From: Thermoproteota archaeon
GTDB taxonomy: Archaea; Thermoproteota; Thermoprotei_A; Sulfolobales; Ignisphaeraceae
Direction: 5' to 3'
DNA: 64,000 bases
NCBI GenBank assembly: GCA_030550585.1
Contig: JAUQPB010000003.1
Coordinates: forward strand, 209,691-273,690
Shown here in pieces: positions 24,870-34,197 of the stretch. The notes beneath the pieces were generated by a model. That model did not search any database. It was not told the origin of the DNA and was given only the letters and a program-made list of their open reading frames with translations. How positions within the stretch are numbered: position 1 is the stretch's first letter; each line of letters opens with the position of its first letter. A program made the position numbers and the translations under genes.

Positions 24870-26265
24870 CCTTTGGAGACCCCCTAAGGTATAATATGAA
24901 GCTTAATAGGAAGAGGAGAAGCGGGATCAAATTGAAGATTAAGATACTGACGTAGAGCATTTTAAACTTTTCAGTATAAGATACTATTACGGTGAGGTTA
25001 CTGTAACCGTTTGGATCTATATAATAGCCTCTAAGTCCTCTATAACTGATGGGTTCAACTTCTAAAGGTTTGCCATTAGCATACACCTCTATTTTTACAG
25101 GATTAGGTAGGGAGCTACTATACAGTAGTGGAACTACCATTAAGGCCTTCCCACCATCTTCTTGCATGGTTATCCTAGCCTTTATGAAACTCGATTTGCA
25201 TTCTAATATCTCCATCTTTGCATTACTAGGTTCTACTATCTTTATTGGAGACGTGTTCACGGGAGTTCTATATACGCTCAGCACCTCCCCATCGTATATG
25301 GTCTTAAAGTTCTCCCTTAGTATTTGATCTACGATTTCCCAGAACTTATTATAGGTATTTAGCGATCTATCTACTATTATGTACTTCACATTTAATAAGC
25401 TAAGCATGTCTAAGTAAGTTTCTGAAAGTATGGCCCTATTGCCAACCTCTACCCTCAGAAGTATTTTAACGTATAACCTTGAATTATTTATCTTTTGTAG
25501 ACCATAAATTCTCAGCATAAATCCTGTAATGTGATTGGGGTCGTAGATTGAGTCTGGCCACGGCTTATCTGAAACCCCAACGGCATAGACCCTCGAAACA
25601 CTACCTGGCAGGGTTATGGTATCTAAAATGTGGGCACCAGCAAAATTATCACTATATATGAAAAGCCAGGGGGTCAGCGTAACATTCTCTTCTCCACTAA
25701 TACTTAGGTCTATCTCCAATAGCTTGTACATGGAGATGTTTAAGGGTCTAGTGAAAGGAAGTATTATGTCTGCGTAATCCCACCCAGACTTATGCAGAAC
25801 CACATCTAGAAGTAACGATCCATTTTCAAGCAATCTTGCATAGAGGAGCTCCCCTTGCCCACCCCAAACATATGCCTTCTCAACATTAACCTGCGAAGTT
25901 AAGGAAACCCCATCAACAACCTTTAACTGAGGTCTTGTTAACATACCATAAACTTCCTCCCAGCTTGTGTATTCAGAATAAGGTGCAAACGTGTAGGAAA
26001 GTATTGCACCATTAAGCATATGATACCATCCAATAGAGCCTTGCCACCCCCAGGACGTTGAGACATATGTTGATGTTGCAGGCAACAATAAGATGTGCTC
26101 GTAAGGTTTAGCTTCTAGATCCATAACTATTCTATAGTCTTTAGGTATGACAAACCCTTTAATGCTTTCGTCGTAATATTGTCCAAATACCTGGCCAGAG
26201 AAAATAGGTAAAGAGGTGAGGAGCAACAATACCAGTAAGACTATGATGAAAGCCTTAGCAAACAA
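24859..26265 (-). CDS. Secreted, membrane-anchored protein; may be 5'-truncated
   Basis: A hydrophobic N-terminus (FIIVLLVLLLLTSLPIF) is followed by about 400 extracytoplasmic residues rich in beta strands and N-glycosylation sequons. A C-terminal membrane helix (LIFNLIPLLLFLLSFILYLR) ends the protein. The segment LDMLSLLNVKYIIVDRS matches the region that follows the membrane domain in large GT-C/YfhO-type proteins. The only start codon is TTG 26265, but the frame stays open for 29 codons upstream (basic, LRKHRS...RRFLLGK) without an ATG. It abuts a decayed region, so this may be the C-terminal part of a once larger membrane glycosyltransferase. It is co-transcribed with the GT4 and GT2 genes. 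Confidence 0.65.
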   Translation of the reverse strand: MFAKAFIIVLLVLLLLTSLPIFSGQVFGQYYDESIKGFVIPKDYRIVMDLEAKPYEHILLLPATSTYVSTSWGWQGSIGWYHMLNGAILSYTFAPYSEYTSWEEVYGMLTRPQLKVVDGVSLTSQVNVEKAYVWGGQGELLYARLLENGSLLLDVVLHKSGWDYADIILPFTRPLNISMYKLLEIDLSISGEENVTLTPWLFIYSDNFAGAHILDTITLPGSVSRVYAVGVSDKPWPDSIYDPNHITGFMLRIYGLQKINNSRLYVKILLRVEVGNRAILSETYLDMLSLLNVKYIIVDRSLNTYNKFWEIVDQILRENFKTIYDGEVLSVYRTPVNTSPIKIVEPSNAKMEILECKSSFIKARITMQEDGGKALMVVPLLYSSSLPNPVKIEVYANGKPLEVEPISYRGLRGYYIDPNGYSNLTVIVSYTEKFKMLYVSILIFNLIPLLLFLLSFILYLRGSPKVEQ

Positions 26266-26345
26266 TTTTCCAAGCAGAAATCTCCTAGCATTGGAACGGT
26301 GTTTTCTTAGATCGACGACTGAGACTAGATTTAAGAATTTAAGAA

Positions 26346-27125
26346 CTAGGCCTTAGGATCACCGTGTACTTTGAGCTCTGGTAGCTCTGGCAGGTTCGGT
26401 AGCTCAATTCTGCTCGAACCAAGCTTCTCGGCGAAGATGTTATAAGCTGCTACAAGGGTCTTGGGACAAGGTGGTTTTACAAGGAGCTCTACTGGGGTCT
26501 CACGAGTATTGCTATGTACGCTTTCCACGGGTTGGGGGTCTTGATGTACTCTGTCACGAGCTCTAATTCCTCTAACCTTATGTTGAGGCCCACCAACATG
26601 GCTTTCATCAGCAATCTGCCTTTGAATAAACACGAGAACTCGAGCATGTCATCTAGTACTCGACTGAGAGATAGCTCGTGATGAGGTCTGTTAATTTTCT
26701 TCTACATCTACTCACCCACAGCATTCACCTTTACTGAAACGATACCAGCACTAAGCAAGCTCTCCCTAGCCTCCTCAACATACAGCAGAGAGTCGTTGGA
26801 TAGCCAGCTACGGGCTTATCATCAACCTCCTTAATGTCTGCTATTAGTAAATCTGCTCTCTCGTCGAGGAGGGGTTCATCATCCGACACTAGCATGATGC
26901 AATCGACATCGCTGCTCCATTTCATGAGAAAGTCGCGCACCTCATCAACTATTTCACGGGGGTCATAAAATGCTGTTCTCTTGACTATGTAATTGATCGT
27001 TCTACCTAACTGGTAATACACAAGAGCACGTACAGGTCTTGTAGGGAACATGATTGATGCCTAGGCTCCTGCCCAACCTCCTAGACCTCACAAGGCCGAA
27101 GACATACCTGTATCGTTGCTTATCG
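26346..27125 (-). pseudogene. Radical-SAM protein pseudogene (COG0731-like)
   Basis: Fragments in three frames together spell a TYW1/COG0731-type radical-SAM protein. Frame 1 gives [16 protein letters not shown] and KTCTCSC. A one-base shift inside the cluster motif leads to [14 protein letters not shown] and on to ADLLIADIKEVDDKPVAGYP. A second shift gives DSLLYVEEARESLLSAG. After a TAG at the end of NAVGE, INRPHHELSLSRVLDDMLEF runs to EYIKTPNPWKAYIAILVRP. A third shift gives ELLVKPPCPKTLVAAYNIFA and the end. The third Cys of CxxxCxxC is Tyr. At least three frameshifts, one stop and loss of a cluster ligand make the gene non-functional. Confidence 0.8.
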
Positions 27126-27157
27126 TGCTCCAAAATCTACTACCATTTTATGATGCC

Positions 27158-27300
27158 TTACCTTATTAAGGTAGGAGACTTAATGAAAACCCAGTAGAGC
27201 GGAACTATATCCCTATTCTCTTCAAACCCGCAACTGAGACATTTCATGGTTCTCACATGTTTCTTTCTTCTTTTGAGCACTAGCTTCCCTCCGTATTTAG
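27158..27300 (-). pseudogene. TnpB zinc-ribbon fragment
   Basis: Minus-strand remnant reading KYGGKLVLKRRKKHVRTMKC, then LSCGFEENRDIVPLYWV and a stop at 27158. This matches the C-terminal zinc ribbon and RuvC-III NRD region of TnpB-type proteins. The first CxxC is damaged (TPKYGG in place of CPxCGG). The fragment begins exactly where the IS right-end homology at 27301 stops, suggesting that one element inserted into another tnpB gene and both decayed. Confidence 0.65.
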
Positions 27301-27545
27301 GGGTTCACCTCTTTGCATATTTGTATATGTATGTTTTTGTATGATGTGTCATCGGCTCATCTTTTGAGGTCTACTCTTCGATCTGGCTTCACACTTCAAT
27401 GTAGAGGCATTTTAGAGAGGTTCGGGACTCACATACGCCTGCAAAGCTTCATTGCACATCCTTAGGCATCAGTCTCGCCAAGCAGATAAACCCCTTCATT
27501 GGAAACCACATAAATAGCTGTTAGCACACAGACCTAGAATTTTTG
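27301..27545 (-). mobile_element. Decayed IS605-family right end and tnpB 3' remnant
   Basis: Bases 27301-27360 closely match the reverse complement of the right end of the IS at 42918-42975: both share GGGTTCACCTCTTT at one edge and GTCATCGGCTCAT at the other, with an A+T-rich centre of similar length. Further along the minus strand, short stretches still resemble the tnpB 3' end (for example TGAAG...TGAAACCC-like spacing before GATGAGCCGATGAC), but stops and shifts destroy the frame. This is therefore a dead copy of the same element family. Confidence 0.7.
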
Positions 27546-28600
27546 TGCTCAATAATAGAGAAAAGCGATTAAAAGTATTTAGATGTAATTAAGAACAAAC
27601 AAAAATCAGTTACGGCCTCCATATGCACATCTTGTAGATGCCTATAATGGTAAATCTACCACCATACTAAAGCGCAGGATCCGATGTTGTTGTCTGAAGA
27701 CATCAACACAATCTCAGTTCTATTGGGTTCATGCACAAGGTAGTAAACAGAATAGCAATGCAGCGACAAAGAATCCTCCTCACAGAGACCTACCAACACG
27801 TTCAAGGGTCACTGTCTAGATGCAATCTCCGTGCTCTTAAGCTTAAACACTGTACTCCTAATCCAAGTACACCCTTTATTCTTTCTAGTCCATATACATT
27901 GGTAATATCAGCTGAAAAATCTTGATAGTTGAAGAGCCTTTCATGATATTGTTGCGTTAGTAATCTCGTAAAATAAATACTGTATACGAGTTACCGACTA
28001 TGTTAAAGTGACTTGTAAGAGCAGTCTTGTAAGCTATAGGATCGTGTTTGAGCATAATGGATGAAATTCAAGCCTTAATCCTCCATGATGTGTCGGAGTT
28101 CTGCGAAGTCTTTTCTCCATAGCTAAGAAACCGAGAGGCATCGCCCCAGAGAATTACAGCAAAATGCCAAAGATAATTCAAGGACAGCTATAAATAATAC
28201 TATACTAAATCTCGGCAAAGCCAATGTTTAATTAGCAAACTAATTATGTAATGTCAACATGCATTTTCTTATATTACTCAACCAATTATAGCATCATCAT
28301 GCCATAATTAATTCTACGCTTAAGCAAGTCTCTCATGTATTAGCAGTAAATATGTTTTGAGAATAAGCAACCATGAGATTATTTGCAGTAGAATTTGTCT
28401 ATATAGTTGCACCTGAAAATAGCTGAGATCTTAAGGACATGCAGAACAGTATAAGGGTATAATGCCATATTCCGATATAAAGATGATGTAACTAGACGGG
28501 TTACAGAATCTAGAGGGATAATATATTATAGCTAGAAGCCCTAATTGTATTGAAATATTGAAACCCTAAGGAGTTCATCATAATTATCGATAGCTTATTT
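27546..28600 (+). other. Degenerate region without recognisable genes
   Basis: About 1 kb with stops in all frames and no coherent protein, tRNA or repeat. ORFs of 60-odd codons here have no coding-like composition. It continues the decayed island from 26346 and ends at the toxin-antitoxin pair. Probably eroded mobile or accessory DNA. Confidence 0.5.
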
Positions 28601-28639
28601 AAGGCTAATTACAGTAATATAGGTGTGGGAATAGAGATT

Positions 28640-28846
28640 ATGGCTAGAGTTGTCCGTGTTCGGTATGAAAATGGTGTTTTAAAGCCTCTTGAAAAACTCG
28701 ATCTTAGCGAAGGCGAGGAAGTCGAGGTTGTTATACGTAGAAGACATGATCATGCCTTCGGCGCTCTTCTTCGTAGAAGACCTGATCTAAAACCTGAAGA
28801 TGTTAATAAGGTTATTGAGGAAATTGAAAGTGAGGGTATTCTTTGA
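28640..28846 (+). CDS. AF2212-like (DUF104) antitoxin
   Basis: A 68-residue protein whose N-terminal half, VVRVRYENGVLKPLEKLDLS followed by EGEEVEVVIR, is the beta-barrel typical of DUF104 antitoxins, which pair with PIN-domain toxins. The C-terminal helix (PEDVNKVIEEIESEG) should bind and inhibit the toxin. ATG 28640 starts the conserved part; GTG 28625 would add five residues. The stop overlaps the VapC start, the usual translational coupling of such pairs. It lies at the edge of a decayed island. Confidence 0.85.
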   Translation: MARVVRVRYENGVLKPLEKLDLSEGEEVEVVIRRRHDHAFGALLRRRPDLKPEDVNKVIEEIESEGIL

Positions 28847-29267
28847 CTCCAATGTTTTCCTCAAGTATCTTGCTGGTGTTGAAGAAGCCAAGAAACTCCT
28901 AGATAAGGTTGAATACGGTGAATGGAAAGGTTATGTGAATGATGTTGTAATAAGTGAGGTTGTCTATGGGTATCTAAGGTTAGCTCTTAACATATCTAGG
29001 TATAGGCTTAGAGAGTATGTAGTCAACTATGTGGATAGGGTTGGGGAATTGCTAGAGCAAGATGTATATCCATTGTTTGTAAACTTCGAGCATCTACCAA
29101 CCAGCACAGGCATAGACACATTGTTGGAATACGTAGTTAGGTATAAATTGTTGCCGAATGATGCCCTAATAGCAACTACATGTAAAGTCTACGACATAAA
29201 GGACATCGCTACATTCGACGAAGACTTTGCCAGAGTTCCATGGCTAAGGATATGGAAGGAGGTGTAA
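28830..29267 (+). CDS. PIN-domain toxin (VapC family)
   Basis: An RNase toxin of about 145 residues. The PIN active-site acids are visible: VFFDSNVFLKYL (Asp), VVISEVVYGYL (Glu), LPNDALIATTCK (Asp) and IATFDEDFARV (Asp). It would cleave RNA when not bound by the upstream antitoxin. GTG 28830 overlaps the antitoxin stop by 17 bases; a TTG at 28824 is also possible. The frame is intact although flanking DNA is decayed, consistent with selection for the pair or recent arrival. Confidence 0.88.
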   Translation: MRVFFDSNVFLKYLAGVEEAKKLLDKVEYGEWKGYVNDVVISEVVYGYLRLALNISRYRLREYVVNYVDRVGELLEQDVYPLFVNFEHLPTSTGIDTLLEYVVRYKLLPNDALIATTCKVYDIKDIATFDEDFARVPWLRIWKEV

Positions 29268-29590
29268 GAAATAATGCAATGAGATAAGCTCCTTGAGAAA
29301 CTATTTGGCTATTGCGCCCATATATTCCCACAATGCCACTAATGTAACACCTCTTAATACAGCACTTGTTTATTATGGCATATCGCATTCCAATTGATGA
29401 CTGTCTTGATAGCTTTAATTGAATGTCAGTCACGTCTATTTGGCATATCGGCTATATGCTAACTGAATTGTCTCTGACATATCCCTAGGATCCCCGGTTT
29501 CAAATTTCCCTGCCCCACCAAACAAACATATGTATTTGCTTTTCCATACTTCTAATATTTCAAATATGCCGAAAAATTTTGAGAATGCTG
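29268..29590 (+). other. Spacer with a tRNA 3'-end-like fragment
   Basis: No gene is evident in these 323 bases. Around 29487-29518, TCCCCGGTTTCAAATTTCCC followed by TGCCCCACCA resembles a degraded T-arm plus 3' acceptor end with CCA of a tRNA, similar to the tRNA-Pro at 22255-22283, but T-stem pairing is lost. It could be a relic attachment site flanking the decayed island, or chance. Confidence 0.3.
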
Positions 29591-32212
29591 CTAAGTCTTC
29601 AGCTGAGATGTTGATCTTCTTTTTAATGAATTAATGCATATGTATGACAATGCTATAGATGTTGAGATCGCAGTGATTTTGTATCCAATACTGACATATG
29701 GAGGATTCCATACTATGCGAATTAGTGATGTGTTGTTGGAGGGTGCTACTACTAAGAATCCTGTTGCAGATCTCCATATTTGTGTGTTAGTTATCCAGTG
29801 AGATGTGTACGCTATTTTAACTAGACATGCAGTATCTTTGTATGGTTCAACGTATAGTTCTGGGGGATTAAATTTAATGGAAGCATTACATGGTTTTATA
29901 GCTATATTTGTATATCTTGCTATGAAATCCCATAGTTTGGATGCTTCATCGACAATATCAGCCAATTCATCATGAGATATACTTCTATCCCACTTTAGAT
30001 AAGTCCATGGATTTCCAGGGTCATAAGGGAGGATTTGTGTGCCTAGTAAAGTGGTGTCAACCTGTGCGAAATTGGTATCTATCTTGTTTATCGAGAATTT
30101 GCTTCCCTTTGTAAGTAGTATTGTTCTATACCCTTCCTTTAGGTATTCAGCCGCTTTCTCTGGATCGTCAGTTACTATACCCGCTATCAACTCTTTCGGA
30201 ATATTCTGCATGCCTTCAACTATTATAGCTTTATTGCCGTTGTCCGCCATTAAGTTGAGCAGCTTTGGGTTGAATTCTTTGGTGTCGAATACAATTATCT
30301 TTGAGCATATTGCTGGGGAAGGGTTGCCGTTATATTCGTAGAGATTGAATCTGTATCCTCGATATTCATAAGTGGCTACTTTCCGCAAATTCAGAGCACC
30401 AAGTTCTATACCTAGTACATCGTTGTTATTTTGCATATATAGCTTGATTCCGTGCACATTATACCTACATCTATTTTGACAGTGAGGTTGTAAAACAAAT
30501 GAGGTTTTTACTGGATTAACTATTTTCTCGATAGGCTCTAGCTCGATTTCTGAACCATTTGTGAGTATGGCTGATGCTCTCACAAAATTCGAGGAATAAT
30601 TTGTTAGCTCAATCTTTATGCCACTAAATTCGTTGAATTCTATAATGCTATCGAATACACATTCTAATACTTCTGAGTTGTTCTGGTTTTTGCTGTGTCT
30701 ACAGCTATAAGAAGTTGCATTGATATGTACTAGCTCTACAGGTATATTTAGATCCGTGAATATGTACTTTGATTGGCTAAGCTCAATTGTATTACTTAGT
30801 GTGACTGGATTGGTTAAGAGGCTATTCATCCACTCGTAGTACACTGTTAGGTCAAAGAATGTGGGATCTCCTTGGTTGTATGATCCTGTAGATGTGGTGT
30901 AGTTGTATAGAATAGAGAATGTGACAGGGCTATTAGGTAATACTAATGGTGTACCTACAACTAGAACTCTACTACCTTTCACTATATTGGTGAACCCGGG
31001 AAAAGCCTCATCGATAGGTTTTTCATAGGGTGCAACAGTACTGGTAACAACGATGCTTGCGATAGTCCCCACAATTAGTAGGCTTGTGATAAAGATTAGC
31101 ATATTGGGTTTGCGCGCCGATATAGAAGCCATGTATTTGCTGTTCCCTATGTACATAGATATGAATGTGGCGTTGTTTATAAGGAGAAACCTCCAAGGCA
31201 TTATAAATGATGTTACTTCTCTGATTAGCACCGGTTCAGAGAGCTTAATGTTGTTTAGCATAATTAGTAGTAGGGCAATGGATGTGTACAGAAATAGCCC
31301 CCAGAACACCACGAAATTGCCTCTGCGCGTGTCGCTGGAGATCAGCATGTGTATCAAAACAGCTAGACTCGCAACCAACGTTGCTAGCACTATAATGTCT
31401 ATGCCTAGAGATTCTATGTATAGCCCCGGCACCCAGGCAAGTGGCGATACTTCATGAAGCGGCGAGGAATCTTTGTATGTGATAAGCACTGATAAGAGGT
31501 ACCCAGAGGAGATGCTAAGGGCGATCGCCATATAGGCAAGAGCTAGTAAAATACTTTTCCTCCAGCTTCTTCTAGCCGTAGTAATCAGCAGTAATGTCAC
31601 AGGAAAAACAATGTTTACTAGACCGTACGAGTGTGAGAGAATGGATAGACCTCCGGCAACAGCTGATAAAACCATGTACTCAGTACGCTGACTAGAGCTA
31701 TACGATAAAATCAGGGCTGCGGAGATGACTGTAAAGCTCCACGAGAGTATGTAGGGAAAAGCACCTTTGTAATACGCGATCCAAAGCGTTGGAAAGAATG
31801 TTGCAACTGGTATTAGAGGCAGTAATCTTCTTCTATCGATTCCTGATTTCGCTGCGAGAAGCAACAGAGATGCTGTATAAAGTGCCAGGGTCAGTGCTCT
31901 GCATATGTTGTAGGAGTGGATAGGGCCAACCAAATACGAAAAAAGTTGGGCCACAGCGTAAAATAGGGGTGCGTAATTCAGTAGGATCATCCCGTTGTAC
32001 TGCCTAAGGCTAAACCCCATATTCAAAACGTATTCGCTTAAAAAACCCGATATTCTGTAGATATGGGCTCTCGAATCATCTCCTGGAGGGACATCCAGCG
32101 ACTTAGCTAACTCGAATAAATTTAATGCAATAAAGACACAGAGTATAACAACAATTGCATACAAATACACCCCCAAACGGATCCTCATCATTCCCCTAAC
32201 CATGTAATTCAC
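29591..32212 (-). CDS. Large GT-C-like membrane glycosyltransferase
   Basis: 873 residues. The N-terminal half has about 12 membrane segments, and the first external loop carries the acidic motif VPPGDDSRAHIYRISG, as in GT-C enzymes. The C-terminal 450 residues are extracytoplasmic with many N-glycosylation sequons and a final membrane helix (ITAISTSIALSYICINSL). This layout is shared by archaeal oligosaccharyltransferase-like and uncharacterised glycan membrane proteins; the substrate is unknown. Alternative in-frame starts exist at 32203, 32191 and 32188. A TATA-like TTTAAATTTTAAA is at 32249-32261. It belongs to the surface-glycan block. Confidence 0.72.
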   Translation of the reverse strand: MNYMVRGMMRIRLGVYLYAIVVILCVFIALNLFELAKSLDVPPGDDSRAHIYRISGFLSEYVLNMGFSLRQYNGMILLNYAPLFYAVAQLFSYLVGPIHSYNICRALTLALYTASLLLLAAKSGIDRRRLLPLIPVATFFPTLWIAYYKGAFPYILSWSFTVISAALILSYSSSQRTEYMVLSAVAGGLSILSHSYGLVNIVFPVTLLLITTARRSWRKSILLALAYMAIALSISSGYLLSVLITYKDSSPLHEVSPLAWVPGLYIESLGIDIIVLATLVASLAVLIHMLISSDTRRGNFVVFWGLFLYTSIALLLIMLNNIKLSEPVLIREVTSFIMPWRFLLINNATFISMYIGNSKYMASISARKPNMLIFITSLLIVGTIASIVVTSTVAPYEKPIDEAFPGFTNIVKGSRVLVVGTPLVLPNSPVTFSILYNYTTSTGSYNQGDPTFFDLTVYYEWMNSLLTNPVTLSNTIELSQSKYIFTDLNIPVELVHINATSYSCRHSKNQNNSEVLECVFDSIIEFNEFSGIKIELTNYSSNFVRASAILTNGSEIELEPIEKIVNPVKTSFVLQPHCQNRCRYNVHGIKLYMQNNNDVLGIELGALNLRKVATYEYRGYRFNLYEYNGNPSPAICSKIIVFDTKEFNPKLLNLMADNGNKAIIVEGMQNIPKELIAGIVTDDPEKAAEYLKEGYRTILLTKGSKFSINKIDTNFAQVDTTLLGTQILPYDPGNPWTYLKWDRSISHDELADIVDEASKLWDFIARYTNIAIKPCNASIKFNPPELYVEPYKDTACLVKIAYTSHWITNTQIWRSATGFLVVAPSNNTSLIRIVWNPPYVSIGYKITAISTSIALSYICINSLKRRSTSQLKT

Positions 32213-32639
32213 ACTCCATCAAACAATATTAGACATTTCATTTAAAACACATTTTTAAAATTTAAAGGGTGCTAACACAATGCATTATCAAAGCAAATAG
32301 CATTCGCAGAACTGATGTTTTTGAAGAACTCTCTATACCTTCTCAGACAAGGAATGTGTTAATTTTGCACCTTTTTCAAACACAATCTTAGCAACTATTG
32401 GAAGCCTTAGCTTGATTGACTATCGTCGTATTCAATGAAGTTGTACATACCATCACGCCCTCAAAACAGAGTCAATCTAGTGTATGTCTATTTCATAACT
32501 CTAGGACTATATGTTCTTGATTTGCTTTAGTTACCATTTTATTGTATGATCAAATGGCTTGGCCCCAAGATCGTGCTATGAATTGTACATAATTTTTATT
32601 ATCTCGTTTGTAGCATTTGTCTGCAATAAGGTGGGCTCC
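32213..32639 (+). other. Divergent spacer without gene
   Basis: About 430 bases between two divergent genes. It holds the likely promoter of the glycosyltransferase (A+T-rich near 32250) and the 5' leader of metG. I see no RNA gene or repeat. The open frame upstream of metG from 32559 has hydrophobic content unlike MetRS N-termini and is probably not translated. Confidence 0.5.
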
Positions 32640-34151
32640 TTGGAAAACGCTAAGCATGTCTATATTACCACACCAATATACTATCCTAATGACAGACCTC
32701 ATTTGGGGCACGCATATACAACTGTTTTGGCTGATATTGTCAGTAGGTGGTATAGTCTTCTAGGATACAATGTCTTCTTTTTAACGGGCACCGACGAGCA
32801 TGGGGCTAAGTTGCAGAGAGAGGCTGAGAAGAGGGGGGTAACACCAAAGGCTTTTGTCGATGAGATGTCAGCTATTTTTAAAGAGTATTGGAGTAAACTG
32901 GGTGTAGGCTATAGCAGGTTTATCAGAACGACTGACGAGGACCACGAATCTCTTGTGCGTAATGTGCTGAATTTGTTGAATGAGAAGGGGTATGTGTACC
33001 GCGGTGTGTATAAGGGTTGGTATTGCACCGCTTGTGAGAGGTACTATAGCGAGAAGGAATATGTTGTCGAGAATAATATTCCCTACTGCCCCATTCATAG
33101 AAGACCCTTGGAATTTGTTGAAGAAGAGACATATTTTTTGAGGCTATCCCAGTTCAGGGACAGGGTGTTGAAGATATTGAGGGAAGGGGAGGTTGTATAC
33201 CCAAGACAATACGCAGAAGAGGTTGCATCTAAGATAGAGTTAGAGGGTTTGCAGGATCTGTCAATTGCTAGACCTAAGGAGAGGGTTAGCTGGGGTATAA
33301 CATTGCCGTTTGACAACCGGTTCACAGTATATGTGTGGATAGATGCTCTTCTCAACTATCTAACGGGAGCAGGTTTCAACAAGGATAAAAAACACTTCGA
33401 GACTCTGTGGAAAAACTCTATACAGTTCATAGGCAAGGACATTCTATGGTTCCACACAGCAGTTTGGTTCTCACTACTATCGATGCTAGATTTGCCGCCG
33501 CCAAAGAAGCTTGTTGTCCACGGTTTCTTAACCGTTAAAGGAATGAAGATGGGCAAGTCTACAGGTAATGTAACATCAATTGATGATATGATTAAAAGGT
33601 ATGGGAGTTCAGATGCCGTTAGATTTATAATAGCTAGAATAGCTAACTACGAAAAAGACTCTGAGGTTTCTTGGGAAATATACGACTCGATCTACAACGG
33701 AGATTTGGTAAACAACTATGGCAATCTCGTTAGAAGGGTTACAAGCCTAGCCATAAAACTGTTCGATGGTGTTGTAAGGATTGCCATAGACCACGAACAT
33801 GCCAAGAAGGTTGAAGAGCTTGTTCAAAAAGCGATAGAATATTATAACAGAATAGATATAGCAGAGGCAGTGAAAACAGCTCTCGACATAGCACATGAGA
33901 CAAATGCTTATCTAAATAGAAAAGAGCCTTGGAAACAGGAAAACCCCCAGCCAACAATATACACAGCACTCGAGTCTATAAGGCTGGTCACACTGCTTCT
34001 ACACCCGGTAATGCCGAACATAACGCAAAACATCATGAATTCTCTGAACATCGCCATAGAGAGGGGCCTAGACCAGTTCAAAGTGGGTTATATAAGCGAG
34101 TACAAAGTAAAGGAATCTCCAATACCATTCAAAAAACTGGCAACAAGCTGA
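32640..34151 (+). CDS. metG: Methionyl-tRNA synthetase, compact bacterial-like form
   Basis: Charges tRNA-Met. The HIGH motif is YYPNDRPHLGHAYTT, then FFLTGTDEHGAK, a single zinc knuckle (WYCTACERYY...YCPIHRR), SWGITLPFD, and the KMSKS loop, which reads KMGKS (about residues 303-307). At 503 residues without a C-terminal EMAP domain, and with one knuckle, it matches the compact Thermus/Thermotoga type more than the longer archaeal form. I chose TTG 32640 because GGTGG lies 5 bases upstream; longer starts at 32631 or 32559 add non-conserved residues. A tRNA-Thr gene follows. A bacterial origin is an inference from layout. Confidence 0.92.
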   Translation: MENAKHVYITTPIYYPNDRPHLGHAYTTVLADIVSRWYSLLGYNVFFLTGTDEHGAKLQREAEKRGVTPKAFVDEMSAIFKEYWSKLGVGYSRFIRTTDEDHESLVRNVLNLLNEKGYVYRGVYKGWYCTACERYYSEKEYVVENNIPYCPIHRRPLEFVEEETYFLRLSQFRDRVLKILREGEVVYPRQYAEEVASKIELEGLQDLSIARPKERVSWGITLPFDNRFTVYVWIDALLNYLTGAGFNKDKKHFETLWKNSIQFIGKDILWFHTAVWFSLLSMLDLPPPKKLVVHGFLTVKGMKMGKSTGNVTSIDDMIKRYGSSDAVRFIIARIANYEKDSEVSWEIYDSIYNGDLVNNYGNLVRRVTSLAIKLFDGVVRIAIDHEHAKKVEELVQKAIEYYNRIDIAEAVKTALDIAHETNAYLNRKEPWKQENPQPTIYTALESIRLVTLLLHPVMPNITQNIMNSLNIAIERGLDQFKVGYISEYKVKESPIPFKKLATS

Positions 34152-34162
34152 TATAAGCAAAC

Positions 34163-34172
34163 AATTTAAACC
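34163..34172 (+). promoter_or_regulatory. TATA box of tRNA-Thr
   Basis: AATTTAAACC lies about 26 bases before the tRNA 5' end. Confidence 0.55.
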
Positions 34173-34197
34173 ACACCACAAAACAAACAGTTTTGGA

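Noticed and set aside
26731..27051. 106-codon minus-strand ORF as an intact gene
   Set aside because: It is one frame of a radical-SAM pseudogene; its first residues come from the wrong frame and homology continues in other frames on both sides.
27731..27925. 64-codon plus-strand ORF
   Set aside because: Composition is unlike neighbouring genes, it has no ribosome binding site and it lies in decayed DNA.
28561..28600. Minus-strand ATGATGA near 28578 as another C/D sRNA
   Set aside because: No CTGA lies at the required spacing on that strand.
29487..29518. Functional tRNA gene
   Set aside because: Only a 3'-end-like stretch exists; the T-stem does not pair and there is no D-arm, anticodon arm or 5' acceptor strand.
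32559..32639. Longer MetRS start at 32559
   Set aside because: The extra 27 residues are hydrophobic and not MetRS-like; the GGTGG before TTG 32640 supports the shorter form.
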